Source of the DNA: Gemmobacter sp034519525
GTDB lineage: Bacteria; Pseudomonadota; Alphaproteobacteria; Rhodobacterales; Rhodobacteraceae
NCBI GenBank assembly: GCA_034519525.1
Contig: JAXHOJ010000063.1
Location: forward strand, 1 to 64,000
Length of the DNA: 64,000 nt
Direction: 5' to 3'
Shown here: positions 1 to 10,214 of the stretch, in pieces
Numbering within the stretch: position 1 is the first letter of the stretch
How the letters are laid out: the number at the start of each line of letters is the position of its first letter
Notes under the pieces: model-generated
What the model saw: the letters and a program-made list of their open reading frames with translations, nothing else
Told to the model about the DNA's origin: nothing
Database searches by the model: none
Program-made: the position numbers and the translations under genes

Positions 1-2796
1 GCCTCGCCATGGATGTGGGCGAAGGCCGTGCACCAGCTGGGTGCAGTGATTCGCCTGTGCGGAGACGGGGCAGTGTCGAAGGGGGCGAGTGAGGGAGGGG
101 TGCGTTTGCTTGCATATATATATGAAATCCACCCCCTCCTCCTGCACACAGAACCGGACCTTTCAGACCCACCCTGGCACTCCAGATGCCCAAAGCCCAT
201 GTTCCCGCCTCGCCATGGATGTGGGCGAAGGCCGTACACCAACTGGGTGCAGTGATTCGCCTGTGCGGAGACGGGGCAGTGTCGAAAGGGGCGAGAGAAG
301 GGGGGGTGCGTTTGCACATGATGAAATCCACCCCTCCTCCTGCACACAGAACCGGACCGTTCCAGACCCACCCTGGCACTCCAGATGCCCAAAGCTGATG
401 TTCCCGCCTCGCCATGGATGTGGGCGAAGGCCGTGCACCAACTGGGTGCAGTGATTCGCCTGTGCGGAGACGGGGCAGTGTCGAAGGGGGCGAGAGAAGG
501 GGGGGTGCGTTTGCATGTATGTGAAATCCACCCCTCCTCCTGCACACAGAACCGGACCGTTCCGACCCACCCTGGCACTCCAGATGCCCAAAGCTGATGT
601 TCCCGCCTCGCCATGGATGTGGGCGAAGGCCGTGCACCAACTGGGTGCAGTGATTCGCCTGTGCGGAGACGGGGCAGTGTCGAAGGGGGCGAGTGAGTGG
701 GGGGTGCGTTTGCATGCATATGAAATCCACCCCTCCTCCTGCACACAGAACCGGACCGTTCCAGACCCACCCTGGCACTCCAGATGCCCAAAGCTGATGT
801 TCCCGCCTCGCCATGGATGTGGGCGAAGGCCGTACACCAACTGGGTGCAGTGATTCGCCTGTGCGGAGACGGGGCAGTGTCGAAGGGGGCGAGAGAAGGG
901 GGGTGCGCTTCTGCATATATGAAATCCACCCCTCCTCCTGCACACAGAACCGGACCGTGTCAGACCCACCCTGGCACTCCAGATGCCCAAAGCTGATGTT
1001 CCCGCCTCGCCATGGATGTGGGCGAAGGCCGTGCACCAACTGGCTGCAGTGATTCGCCTGTGCGGAGACGGGGCAGTGTCGAAGGGGGGCGAGAGAATGG
1101 GGGTGCGTTTGCATAATATGAAATCCACCCCTCCTCCTGCACACAGAACCGGACCTGTTCAGACCCACCCTGGCACTCCAGATGCCCAAAGCCCATGTTC
1201 CCGCCTCGCCATGGATGTGGGCGAAGGCCGTGCACCAACTGGGTGCAGTGATTCGCCTGTGCGGAGACGGGGCAGTGTCGAAAGGGGCGAGAGAAGGGGG
1301 GGTGCGTTTGCATCATATGAAATCCACCCCTCCTCCTGCACACAGAACCGGACCTGTTCCGACCCACCCTGGCACTCCAGATGCCCAAAGCTGATGTTCC
1401 CGCCTCGCCATGGATGTGGGCGAAGGCCGTGCACCAACTGACTGGGTGCAGTGATTCGCCTGTGCGGAGACGGGGCAGTGTCGAAGGGGGCGAGAGAATG
1501 GGGGTGCGTTTGCATCATATGAAATCCACCCCTCCTCCTGCACACAGAACCGGACCGTTCCAGACCCACCCTGGCACTCCAGATGCCCAAAGCTCATGTT
1601 CCCGCCTCGCCATGGATGTGGGCGAAGGCCGTGCACCAACTGGCTGCAGTGATTCGCCTGAGCGGAGACGGGGCAGTGTCGAAGGGGGCGAGAGAATGGG
1701 GGGTGCGTTTGCATATGAAATCCACCCCTCCTCCTGCACACAGAACCGGACCTTTCAGACCCACCCTGGCACTCCAGATGCCCAAAGCTCATGTTCCCGC
1801 CTCGCCATGGATGTGGGCGAAGGCCGCGCACCAACTGGCTGCAGTGATTCGCCTGTGCGGAGACGGGGCAGTGTCGAAGGGGCGAGAGAATGGGGGGTGC
1901 GTTTGCATATGAAATCCACCCCTCCTCCTGCACACAGAACCGGACCTTTCAGACCCACCCTGGCACTCCAGATGCCCAAAGCTGATGTTCCCGCCTCGCC
2001 ATGGATGTGGGCGAAGGCCGTGCACCAACTGGCTGCAGTGATTCGCCTGAGCGGAGACGGGGCAGTGTCGAAGGGGGGCGAGAGAATGGGGGGTGCGTTT
2101 GCATGCATATGAAATCCACCCCTCCTCCTGCACACAGAACCGGACCTTTCAGACCCACCCTGGCACTCCAGATGCCCAAAGCTCATGTTCCCGCCTCGCC
2201 ATGGATGTGGGCGAAGGCCGTGCACCAACTGGGTGCAGTGATTCGCCTGTGCGGAGACGGGGCAGTGTCGAAGGGGGCGAGAGAATGGGGGGTGCGTTTG
2301 CACATATATGAAATCCACCCCCGCCTCCTGCACACAGAACCGGACCGTTCCGACCCACCCTGGCACTCCAGATGCCCAAAGCTGATGTTCCCGCCTCGCC
2401 ATGGATGTGGGCGAAGGCCGCGCACCAACTGGGTGCAGTGATTCGCCTGTGCGGAGACGGGGCAGTGTCGAAGGGGGCGAGAGAGGGAGGGGTGCGTTTG
2501 CATCATATATGAAATCCACCCCGCCTCCTGCACACAGAACCGGACCGTTCCGACCCACCCTGGCACTCCAGATGCCCAAAGCTGATGTTCCCGCCTCGCC
2601 ATGGATGTGGGCGAAGGCCGCGCACCATCTAGGTGCAGTGATTCGCCTGTGCGGAGACGGGGCAGTGTCGAAGGGGGCGAGAGAATGGGGGGTGCGTTTG
2701 CATACATATGAAATCCACCCCTCCTCCTGCACACAGAACCGCCCCTTTCAGACCCACCCTGGCACTCCAGATGCCCAAAGCTGATGTTCCCGCCTC

Positions 2797-3392
2797 GCCA
2801 TGGATGTGGGCGAAGGCCGCGCACAAACTAGGTGCAGTGATTCGCCTGAGCGGATACGGGGCAGTGTCGAAGGGGGCGAGAGAAGGGGGGCTGCACTTGC
2901 ATCATATGGAATCCACCCCTCCTCCTGCACACAGAACCGGGCCTGTCAGACCCACCCTGGCACTCCAGATGCCCAAAGCCCATGTTCCCGCCTCGCCATG
3001 GATGTGGGCGAAGGCCGCGCACAAACTAGGTGCAGTGATTCGCCTGAGCGGATACGGGGCAGTGTCGAAGGGGGCGAGAGAATGGGGGCTGCGTCTTGCA
3101 TATATATGGAATCCACCCCTCCTCCTGCACACAGAACCGGGCCTGTCAGACCCACCCTGGCACTCCAGATGCCCAAAGCCCATGTTCCCGCCTCGCCATG
3201 GATGTGGGCGAAGGCCGCGCACAAACTAGGTGCAGTGATTCGCCTGAGCGGATACGGGGCAGTGTCGAAGGGGACGAGAGAAGGGGGGCTGCACTTGCAT
3301 CATATGGAATCCACCCCTCCTCCTGCACACAGAACCGGGCCTGTCAGACCCACCCTGGCACTCCAGATGCCCAAAGCCCATGTTCCCGCCTC
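2797..3392. repeat. Higher-order repeat inside the array
   Basis: The unit starting at 2797 and the unit starting at 3195 are almost identical: both have GAGCGGATACGG instead of the common GTGCGGAGACGG, and CTGCACTTGCATCATATGG at the centre. A different unit lies between them (2995), with CTGCGTCTTGCATATATATGG. This is the pattern left when a two-unit block of about 398 bp is duplicated, and it indicates local expansion by recombination or slippage. Confidence 0.8.
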
Positions 3393-4275
3393 GCCATGGA
3401 TGTGGGCGAAGGCCGCGCACAAACTAGGTGCAGTGATTCGCCTGTGCGGAGACGGGGCAGTGTCGAAGGGGGCGAGAGAAGGGGGGTGCGTTTGCATCAT
3501 ATATGAAATCCACCCCTCCTCCTGCACACAGAACCGGGCCTGTCAGACCCACCCTGGCACTCCAGATGCCCAAAGCTGATGTTCCCGCCTCGCCATGGAT
3601 GTGGGCGAAGGCCGCGCACAAACTAGGTGCAGTGATTCGCCTGTGCGGAGACGGGGCAGTGTCGAAGGGGCGAGAGAATGGGGGTGCGTTTGCATATATT
3701 GAATATCCACCCCTCCTCCTGCACACAGAACCGGACCGTTCAGACCCACCCTGGCACTCCAGATGCCCAAAGCTGATGTTCCCGCCTCGCCATGGATGTG
3801 GGCGAAGGCCGCGCACAAACTAGCTGCAGTGATTCGCCTGTGCGGAGACAGGGCAGTGTCGAAGGGGGCGAGAGAAGGGGGGTGCGTTTGCATATCATAT
3901 GAAATCCACCCCTCCTCCTGCACACAGAACCGGGCCTGTTCCGACCCACCCTGGCACTCCAGATGCCCAAAGCTGATGTTCCCGCCTCGCCATGGATGTG
4001 GGCGAAGGCCGCGCACAAACTAGGTGCAGTGATTCGCCTGTGCGGAGACGGGGCAGTGTCGAAGGGGGCGAGAGAGGGGGGTGCGTTTGCATATATATGA
4101 AATCCACCCCTCCTCCTGCACACAGAACCGGACCGTTCCGACCCACCCTGGCACTCCAGATGCCCAAAGCTGATGTTCCCGCCTCGCCATGGATGTGGGC
4201 GAAGGCCGCGCACAAACTAGGTGCAGTGATTCGCCTGTGCGGAGACGGGGCAGTGTCGAAGGGGCGAGAGAATGG

Positions 4276-4308
4276 GGGGTGCGTTTGCATATATATGAAA
4301 TCCACCCC
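4276..4308. repeat. Example of the conserved hairpin in each array unit
   Basis: In this copy GGGGTG (4276-4281) pairs with CACCCC (4303-4308), TTT (4284-4286) pairs with AAA (4298-4300), and the ten bases 4288-4297 (CATATATATG) are a perfect palindrome. The same arrangement recurs through the array with different apices: CATATG, CATATATG, CATCATATG, CATGCATATG, CATACATATG. The stem arms stay largely constant while the tip changes length. Whether it acts as RNA, as a cruciform in DNA, or is only a replication-slippage site cannot be told from sequence. Confidence 0.7.
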
Positions 4309-7300
4309 TCCTCCTGCACACAGAACCGGACCGTTCCGACCCACCCTGGCACTCCAGATGCCCAAAGCTGATGTTCCCGCCTCGCCATGGATGTGGGCGA
4401 AGGCCGCGCACAAACTAGGTGCAGTGATTCGCCTGTGCGGAGACGGGGCAGTGTCGAAGGGGGCGAGAGAAGGGGGGGTGCGTTTGCATATGAAATCCAC
4501 CCCTCCTCCTGCACACAGAACCGGGCCGTTCCGACCCACCCTGGCACTCCAGATGCCCAAAGCTGATGTTCCCGCCTCGCCATGGATGTGGGCGAAGGCC
4601 GCGCACAAACTAGGTGCAGTGATTCGCCTGTGCGGAGACGGGGCAGTGTCGAAGGGGACGAGAGAATGGGGGGTGCGTTTGCATCATCATGAAATCCACC
4701 CCTCCTCCTGCACACAGAACCGGGCCGTTCCGACCCACCCTGGCACTCCAGATGCCCAAAGCTGATGTTCCCGCCTCGCCATGGATGTGGGCGAAGGCCG
4801 CGCACAAACTAGGTGCAGTGATTCGCCTGTGCGGAGACGGGGCAGTGTCGAAGGGGACGAGAGAATGGGGGGTGCGTTTGCATACATATGAAATCCACCC
4901 CTCCTCCTGCACACAGAACCGGACCTGTTCCGACCCACCATCGCACTCCAGATGCCCAAAGCTGATGTTCCCGCCTCGCCATGGATGTGGGCGAAGGCCG
5001 CGCACAAACTAGGTGCAGTGATTCGCCTGTGCGGAGACGGGGCAGTGTCGAAGGGGACGAGAGAATGGGGGGTGCGTTTGCATACATACTGAAATCCACC
5101 CCTCCTCCTGCACACAGAACCGGACCGTTCCGACCCACCCTGGCACTCCAGATGCCCAAAGCTGGTGTTCCCGCCTCGCCATGGATGTGGGCGAAGGCCG
5201 CGCACAAACTGGGTGCAGTGATTCGCCTGTGCGGAGACGGGGCAGTGTCGAAGGGGACGAGAGAATGGGGGTGCGTTTGCATATGAAATCAACCCCTCCT
5301 CCTGCACACAGAACCGGACCTGTTCCGACCCACCCTGGCACTCCAGATGCCCAAAGCTGGTGTTCCCGCCTCGCCATGGATGTGGGCGAAGGCCGCACAC
5401 CAACTGGGTGCAGTGATTCGCCTGTGCGGAGACGGGGCAGTGTCGAAGGGGACGAGAGAATGGGGGGTGCGTTTGCATCATATATGAAATCCACCCCGCC
5501 TCCTGCACACAGAACCGGACCGTTCCGACCCACCCTGGCACTCCAGATGCCCAAAGCTGGTGTTCCCGCCTCGCCATGGATGTGGGCGAAGGCCGCGCAC
5601 CAGCTGGGTGCAGTGATTCGCCTGTGCGGAGACGGGGCAGTGTCGAAGGGGGCGAGAGAATGGGGGGTGCGTTTCATATCATATGAAATCCACCCCGCCT
5701 CCTGCACACAGAACCGGACCGTTCCGACCCACCCTGGCACTCCAGATGCCCAAAGCTGGTGTTCCCGCCTCGCCATGGATGTGGGCGAAGGCCGCGCACC
5801 AGCTGGGTGCAGTGATTCGCCTGTGCGGAGACGGGGCAGTGTCGAAGGGGGCGAGAGAATGGGGGGTGCGTTTGCATATATATGAAATCCACCCCTCCTC
5901 CTGCACACAGAACCGGGCCTGTCAGACCCACCCTGGCACTCCAGATGCCCAAAGCTGGTGTTCCCGCCTCGCCATGGATGGATGTGGGCGAAGGCCGCGC
6001 ACCAACTAGGCTGCAGTGATTCGCCTGAGCGGACACGGGGCAGTGTCGAAGGGGACGAGAGAATGGGGGTGCGTTTGCATCATATGAAATCAACCCCTCC
6101 TCCTGCACACAGAACCGGACCTTTCCGACCCACCCTGGCACTCCAGATGCCCAAAGCTAGTGTTCCCGCCTCGCCATGGATGTGGGCGAAGGCCGCGCAC
6201 CAACTAGGCTGCAGTGATTCGCCTGTGCGGAGACGGGGCAGTGTCGAAGGGGACGAGAGAATGGGGGGTGCGTCTTGCATACATGAAATCCACCCCTCCT
6301 CCTGCACACAGAACCGTTCCGACCCACCCTGGCACTCCAGATGCCCAAAGCTAGTGTTCCCGCCTCGCCATGGATGTGGGCGAAGGCCGTACACCAACTG
6401 GCTGCAGTGATTCGCCTGAGCGGACACGGGGCAGTGTCGAAGGGGACGAGAGAATGGGGGGTGCGTTTGCATATGAAATCAACCCCTCCTCCTGCACACA
6501 GAACCGGACCTTTCAGACCCACCCTGGCACTCCAGATGCCCAAAGCTGGTGTTCCCGCCTCGCCATGGATGTGGGCGAAGGCCGTACACCAGCTGGGTGC
6601 AGTGATTCGCCTGTGCGGAGACGGGGCAGTGTCGAAGGGGGCGAGTGAGGGAGGGGTGCGTTTGCATATGAAATCCACCCCGCCTCCTGCACACAGAACC
6701 GGACCGTTCCGACCCACCCTGGCACTCCAGATGCCCAAAGCTGGTGTTCCCGCCTCGCCATGGATGTGGGCGAAGGCCGCGCACCAACTGGCTGCAGTGA
6801 TTCGCCTGTGCGGAGACGGGGCAGTGTCGAAGGGGGCGAGAGAGGAGGGGGGGTGCGTTTGCACATATATGAAATCCACCCCTCCTCCTGCACACAGAAC
6901 CGGACCTGTTCCGACCCACCCTGGCACTCCAGATGCCCAAAGCTGGTGTTCCCGCCTCGCCATGGATGTGGGCGAAGGCCGTACACCAACTGGCTGCAGT
7001 GATTCGCCTGTGCGGAGACGGGGCAGTGTCGAAGGGGGCGAGAGAATGGGGGGTGCGTTTGCATATGAAATCCACCCCGCCTCCTGCACACAGAACCGGA
7101 CCGTTCCGACCCACCCTGGCACTCCAGATGCCCAAAGCTGGTGTTCCCGCCTCGCCATGGATGTGGGCGAAGGCCGTACACCAGCTGGGTGCAGTGATTC
7201 GCCTGTGCGGAGACGGGGCAGTGTCGAAGGGGGCGAGAGAATGGGGGTGCGTTTGCATCATATGAAATCCACCCCTCCTCCTGCACACAGAACCGGACCG

Positions 7301-7827
7301 TTCCGACCCACCCTGGCACTCCAGATGCCCAAAGCTGGTGTTCCCGCCTCGCCATGGATGTGGGCGAAGGCCGTACACCAACTGGCTGCAGTGATTCGCC
7401 TGAGCGGAGACGGGGCAGTGTCGAAGGGGGCGAGAGAGAGGGGGGTGCGTTTGCATGCATGTAGAATCCACCCCTCCTCCTGCACACAGAACCGGACCTT
7501 TCCGACCCACCCTGGCACTCCAGATGCCCAAAGCTAGTGTTCCCGCCTCGCCATGGATGTGGGCGAAGGCCGTACACCAACTGGCTGCAGTGATTCGCCT
7601 GAGCGGAGACGGGGCAGTGTCGAAGGGGGCGAGAGAATGGGGGGTGCGTTTGCATATATATGAAATCCACCCCCTCCTCCTGCACACAGAACCGGACCGT
7701 TCCGACCCACCCTGGCACTCCAGATGCCCAAAGCTGGTGTTCCCGCCTCGCCATGGATGTGGGCGAAGGCCGTACACCAACTGGCTGCAGTGATTCGCCT
7801 GTGCGGAGACGGGGCCGGGGCAGTGTC

Positions 7828-8823
7828 GCGCAATCCGGGCGGGCCGAACTGACCGTGGCCATAGAACAGGAAGCGGCCGGGGCAGGCCAGCTGACGGTCA
7901 CGCATTTCATCGACGATGCAGCCTGGCGCCCCGCCTATGGCGCGGATCTGACGCGGGGCGATGCCCCGTCACTGGTGCTTGAACGCGATGTGCTGGTCAC
8001 GCAGAATTCCGGTGAAGACTGGTATGGGGTGCAGGTGACGCTGTCGACGGCACGCCCGCTGGAACGGGCGGAACCATCGCAGCTTTGGCCTGAACTGCGG
8101 CGGGTGGAACCGCCGCAACCGGAAATCGCCTATGATTCCATGGCCCGCGAGATGGCCGCGCCGGTGATGGCCGCCGCCCCTATGGCCGATGTGGCGCTGC
8201 CAGTGATCGAGGGCGATGTGCTGGCATGGCGCGTACCCGCTGCCGTCGATATCGCCAGCGGGGTAGAAGATCTGCGCATCCCGCTGGACAGCCTGAGTTT
8301 CACGCCCAGGCTGGAGGCGCGCGCTGTGCCCCGGCAGGATGCGCGCGCCTATATCATGGCCACATTCGACAACAGCGCAGAAGTTCTGCTGCCCGGGCCT
8401 GTGGTCCTGTCGCGCGATGGCGGCATTGTGGGGATGGTCGATCTGGATCTGACGCCAGCGGGCGCTGAAGTGGAGCTGCCCTTCGGCGCCATAGACGGGT
8501 TGCGCCTGACGCGCGAGATGCCTCGCAACAATCAGGGGGATGCAGGCTTTTTCAGCAGCGCCACCGCCCGCAGCGAGGTGGCGTTGATCCGGGTTGAAAA
8601 CCTGACGGGTGAAAGCTGGCCGGTGCATCTGCTGGATCAGGTGCCTTATTCCGAACAGACCGAGCTTGAAATCACCTACAGCGCCGATCCGCAGCCCGCC
8701 GAAACCGACCCCGAAGGGGAACGCGGCCTTCTGGGCTGGCGCTTCGATCTGGCACCGGGGGCGCAGCAGGAAGTCCGGCTGGAAACGCAGCTGCGCTGGC
8801 CCGAAGGGCTGGAGCTGCGCTGA
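7828..8823 (+). CDS. MuiA-like DUF4139 protein, C-terminal part, 5' end lost in repeat array
   Basis: About 331 residues of clear coding sequence follow the array. The stretch AELTVAIEQEA, then HFIDDAAWRPAYGADL, and a beta-rich C-terminus ending at TGA 8821-8823 match the conserved C-terminal domain (DUF4139) of the mucoidy-inhibitor MuiA family, proteins of unknown mechanism with a beta-sandwich and coiled-coil N-terminal half. That N-terminal half is absent: reading upstream in the same frame one enters the repeats at 7828, and the frame stays open only back to an ATG at 7660 inside the last units. Either the array has expanded inside the gene, or it replaced the 5' part and this is a remnant. 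The true start lies left of the window or no longer exists. Base composition and codon use from 7830 onward look like the neighbouring genes, in contrast to the array. Confidence 0.75.
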   Translation, partial: AQSGRAELTVAIEQEAAGAGQLTVTHFIDDAAWRPAYGADLTRGDAPSLVLERDVLVTQNSGEDWYGVQVTLSTARPLERAEPSQLWPELRRVEPPQPEIAYDSMAREMAAPVMAAAPMADVALPVIEGDVLAWRVPAAVDIASGVEDLRIPLDSLSFTPRLEARAVPRQDARAYIMATFDNSAEVLLPGPVVLSRDGGIVGMVDLDLTPAGAEVELPFGAIDGLRLTREMPRNNQGDAGFFSSATARSEVALIRVENLTGESWPVHLLDQVPYSEQTELEITYSADPQPAETDPEGERGLLGWRFDLAPGAQQEVRLETQLRWPEGLELR

Positions 8824-8826
8824 GGC

Positions 8827-9138
8827 CTAAAAACGTTCGGCGCGCAGCACCTGCGCGTCGGTCACGCTGACAACACCGATATGCCGTTCGACCACGGCAA
8901 AAGCGGCATCCAGCAGGGTATCGAGCCGTTCCGGGCGGATCAGGCAGATTACCGCAACCATCCCGGCCCGGCCCACCTGCCCCTCGCGGCTCCAGCGGCC
9001 CGAGCGGCCAGAGCCGCCCAGAACCGGAAGAACCGTGGTAAAGCCGGTGACCCCCGCCGCTTCCAGGGCTTCGGTCAGCCGGGTTTCCATCGGTGCCTCG
9101 ATGATGATCTCGACCCGTTTGGCCATATGGGTCTGCAT
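8827..9138 (-). CDS. PII-like regulatory protein, SbtB type
   Basis: This 103-residue protein begins MQTHMAKRVEIIIEAP (a second possible start, MAKR, is at 9126) and has the size and alternating beta-alpha pattern of the ferredoxin-like PII superfamily. It starts four bases after the stop of the SbtA-type transporter, so the two are almost certainly co-transcribed. In cyanobacteria SbtB proteins sit next to sbtA, bind adenine nucleotides and inhibit the bicarbonate transporter. Assignment to SbtB rests mainly on this context. The Tyr-containing T-loop of nitrogen-type GlnB/GlnK is not evident; the loop region is Gly/Arg-rich (VLGGSGRSGRWSREGQVG). Its frame is intact, unlike its neighbour's. 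Confidence 0.7.
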   Translation of the reverse strand: MQTHMAKRVEIIIEAPMETRLTEALEAAGVTGFTTVLPVLGGSGRSGRWSREGQVGRAGMVAVICLIRPERLDTLLDAAFAVVERHIGVVSVTDAQVLRAERF

Positions 9139-9141
9139 CGG

Positions 9142-10127
9142 TCAGCCTCCGGTCAGGCTTTGCGCGATCGCGATGTAAAGCGGGATGCCAAGGGTCAGGT
9201 TGAAGGGGAAGGTGATGCCAAGTGCCAGGGAAAGGGAGAGCGAGGGGTTGGCCTCGGGCAAGGCCACGCGCATCGCGGCAGGCACGGCGATATAGCTGGC
9301 CGAAGCACCCAGCACCATGAACAGCGCCATCGCCGCCCGGCGGACGCAGGCCCAAGCCCCAGCCCGGCCAGCCAGGGCCGCCGCGGCCCCCAGGATCGGC
9401 ATGACAAGCCCAAAGGCCAACGTGCCCGCCGCGCCAGGCGTCTTGCCGGCCTGTGCCAGGCCCCGCCCCGCGACCAGCCCCATATCCAGCAGGAACAGGC
9501 ACAGCACGCCCTGAAATGGGGTGACGATGAAGGCCTCGACTCCTCGGCCATGCCCCCGTCGCCCGGTTACTGCACACCGATCCCAAAGGACCCGACCAGC
9601 AGGACCACGGAACCATTCCAGAATATTTCGCGCGTCATATCGTGTTGTCGCCGTCCCGCGGTCCCCGGCCCCGCCCGCGCGGGCAAGCCAAAGCGCGCGT
9701 CAGGATCGCCGGCGCCTCCATCGCGGCGGCGACGGCCACCATATAACCGTCCGCGGCGATCCCCTGCCCTTCCAGCACCGGCTGGTGCCTGTGACGAAGG
9801 TCACGATGGAGATCGATCCGTAATGCGCCGCCACCGCCGCCGCATCCGTCGCCCCCATGGCTGTCAGCGCACCCAACAGCGCAAAGGCAACGAAGGGCAG
9901 CACGAATGACAGCGCCACCCCCGCCACCATGGCCAGTAACCAGGGTCGAGATCAACGCCATGGGCTGCGACCGCCACCCCGCCTTTGAAGCCGATGGCAA
10001 ACAGAAGGTAAAGCGACATCGCCTTTGCTGCGGCCTCTGGGACGGTCAGATCAGACCGGGCCACGGCGGCAAGAAGGCCAAGGGCAAAGCACAGGATGAC
10101 GGGGGAAAGCAGGTTCGTCAACGGCAA
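9142..10127 (-). pseudogene. sbtA: SbtA-type sodium-dependent bicarbonate transporter, frameshifted
   Basis: Successive segments in different frames read as one SbtA-family membrane protein: an N-terminal part with FALGLLAAVARSDL and LLFAIGFKGGVAVAAHG (about 10127-9945), a segment with VALSFVLPFVAFALL and AAHYGSISIVTFVTG (about 9930-9790), a segment with GYMVAVAAAMEAPAILTRAL (about 9780-9660), and a C-terminal part LFLLDMGLVAGRGLAQAGK to the stop at 9142 (from about 9530). At least four frame changes fall in 986 bp, near 9945, 9790, 9660 and 9540. The family is an inner-membrane Na+/HCO3- symporter of about 10 helices. The total length suits one intact protein, so the frame changes are probably small indels, either sequencing errors or real decay. 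It lies between carbonic anhydrase and an SbtB-like gene. Confidence 0.8.
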
Positions 10128-10214
10128 GGTCTAACATGTTTGCGGATCTTTTCTTGGGGTTCCGCCTGGCCGTTTTCCCGTCAGGCTGCAACCGATTTCA
10201 GCATGGCGAGGAAT

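Larger units (their letters stand above)
1..7828. repeat. Tandem array, about 40 copies of a ~199-bp unit
   Basis: The landmark GCCATGGATGTGGGCG recurs 40 times, at 6, 212, 411, 610, 810 and so on to 7351, 7550 and 7750, with spacings of 194 to 206 bp, most often 199 or 200. The array starts at or before base 1 and its last partial unit ends at CAGTGTCG (7821-7828). Each unit has a G-rich half, an AT-rich centre and a C-rich half. Copies differ by scattered substitutions and by small length changes at two places, the AT-rich centre and the run of G before it. Sequence variants cluster along the array (see findings). There are no unique spacers, so this is not CRISPR. Long reading frames occur on both strands, but the unit length is mostly not a multiple of three and no frame is kept between copies, so I call no genes here. 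Nothing else is seen in this 7.8 kb. Function unknown. Confidence 0.97.

Noticed and set aside
1..7828. CRISPR array or iteron-type origin
   Set aside because: No unique spacers, units far too long for CRISPR, no cas genes. No replication protein gene or DnaA-box cluster is apparent in the window.
6341..7910. Long open frames inside the repeat array, up to 398 residues on plus and 465 residues on minus strand
   Set aside because: Unit lengths of 194-202 bp rotate the frame, so no single frame is kept through the array. There are no ribosome-binding sites or codon bias. Openness simply reflects few stop codons in a GC-rich unit.
9635..9930. Separate short genes in the sbtA region
   Set aside because: Each piece matches a successive part of one SbtA protein, so they are frameshifted fragments and not individual genes.
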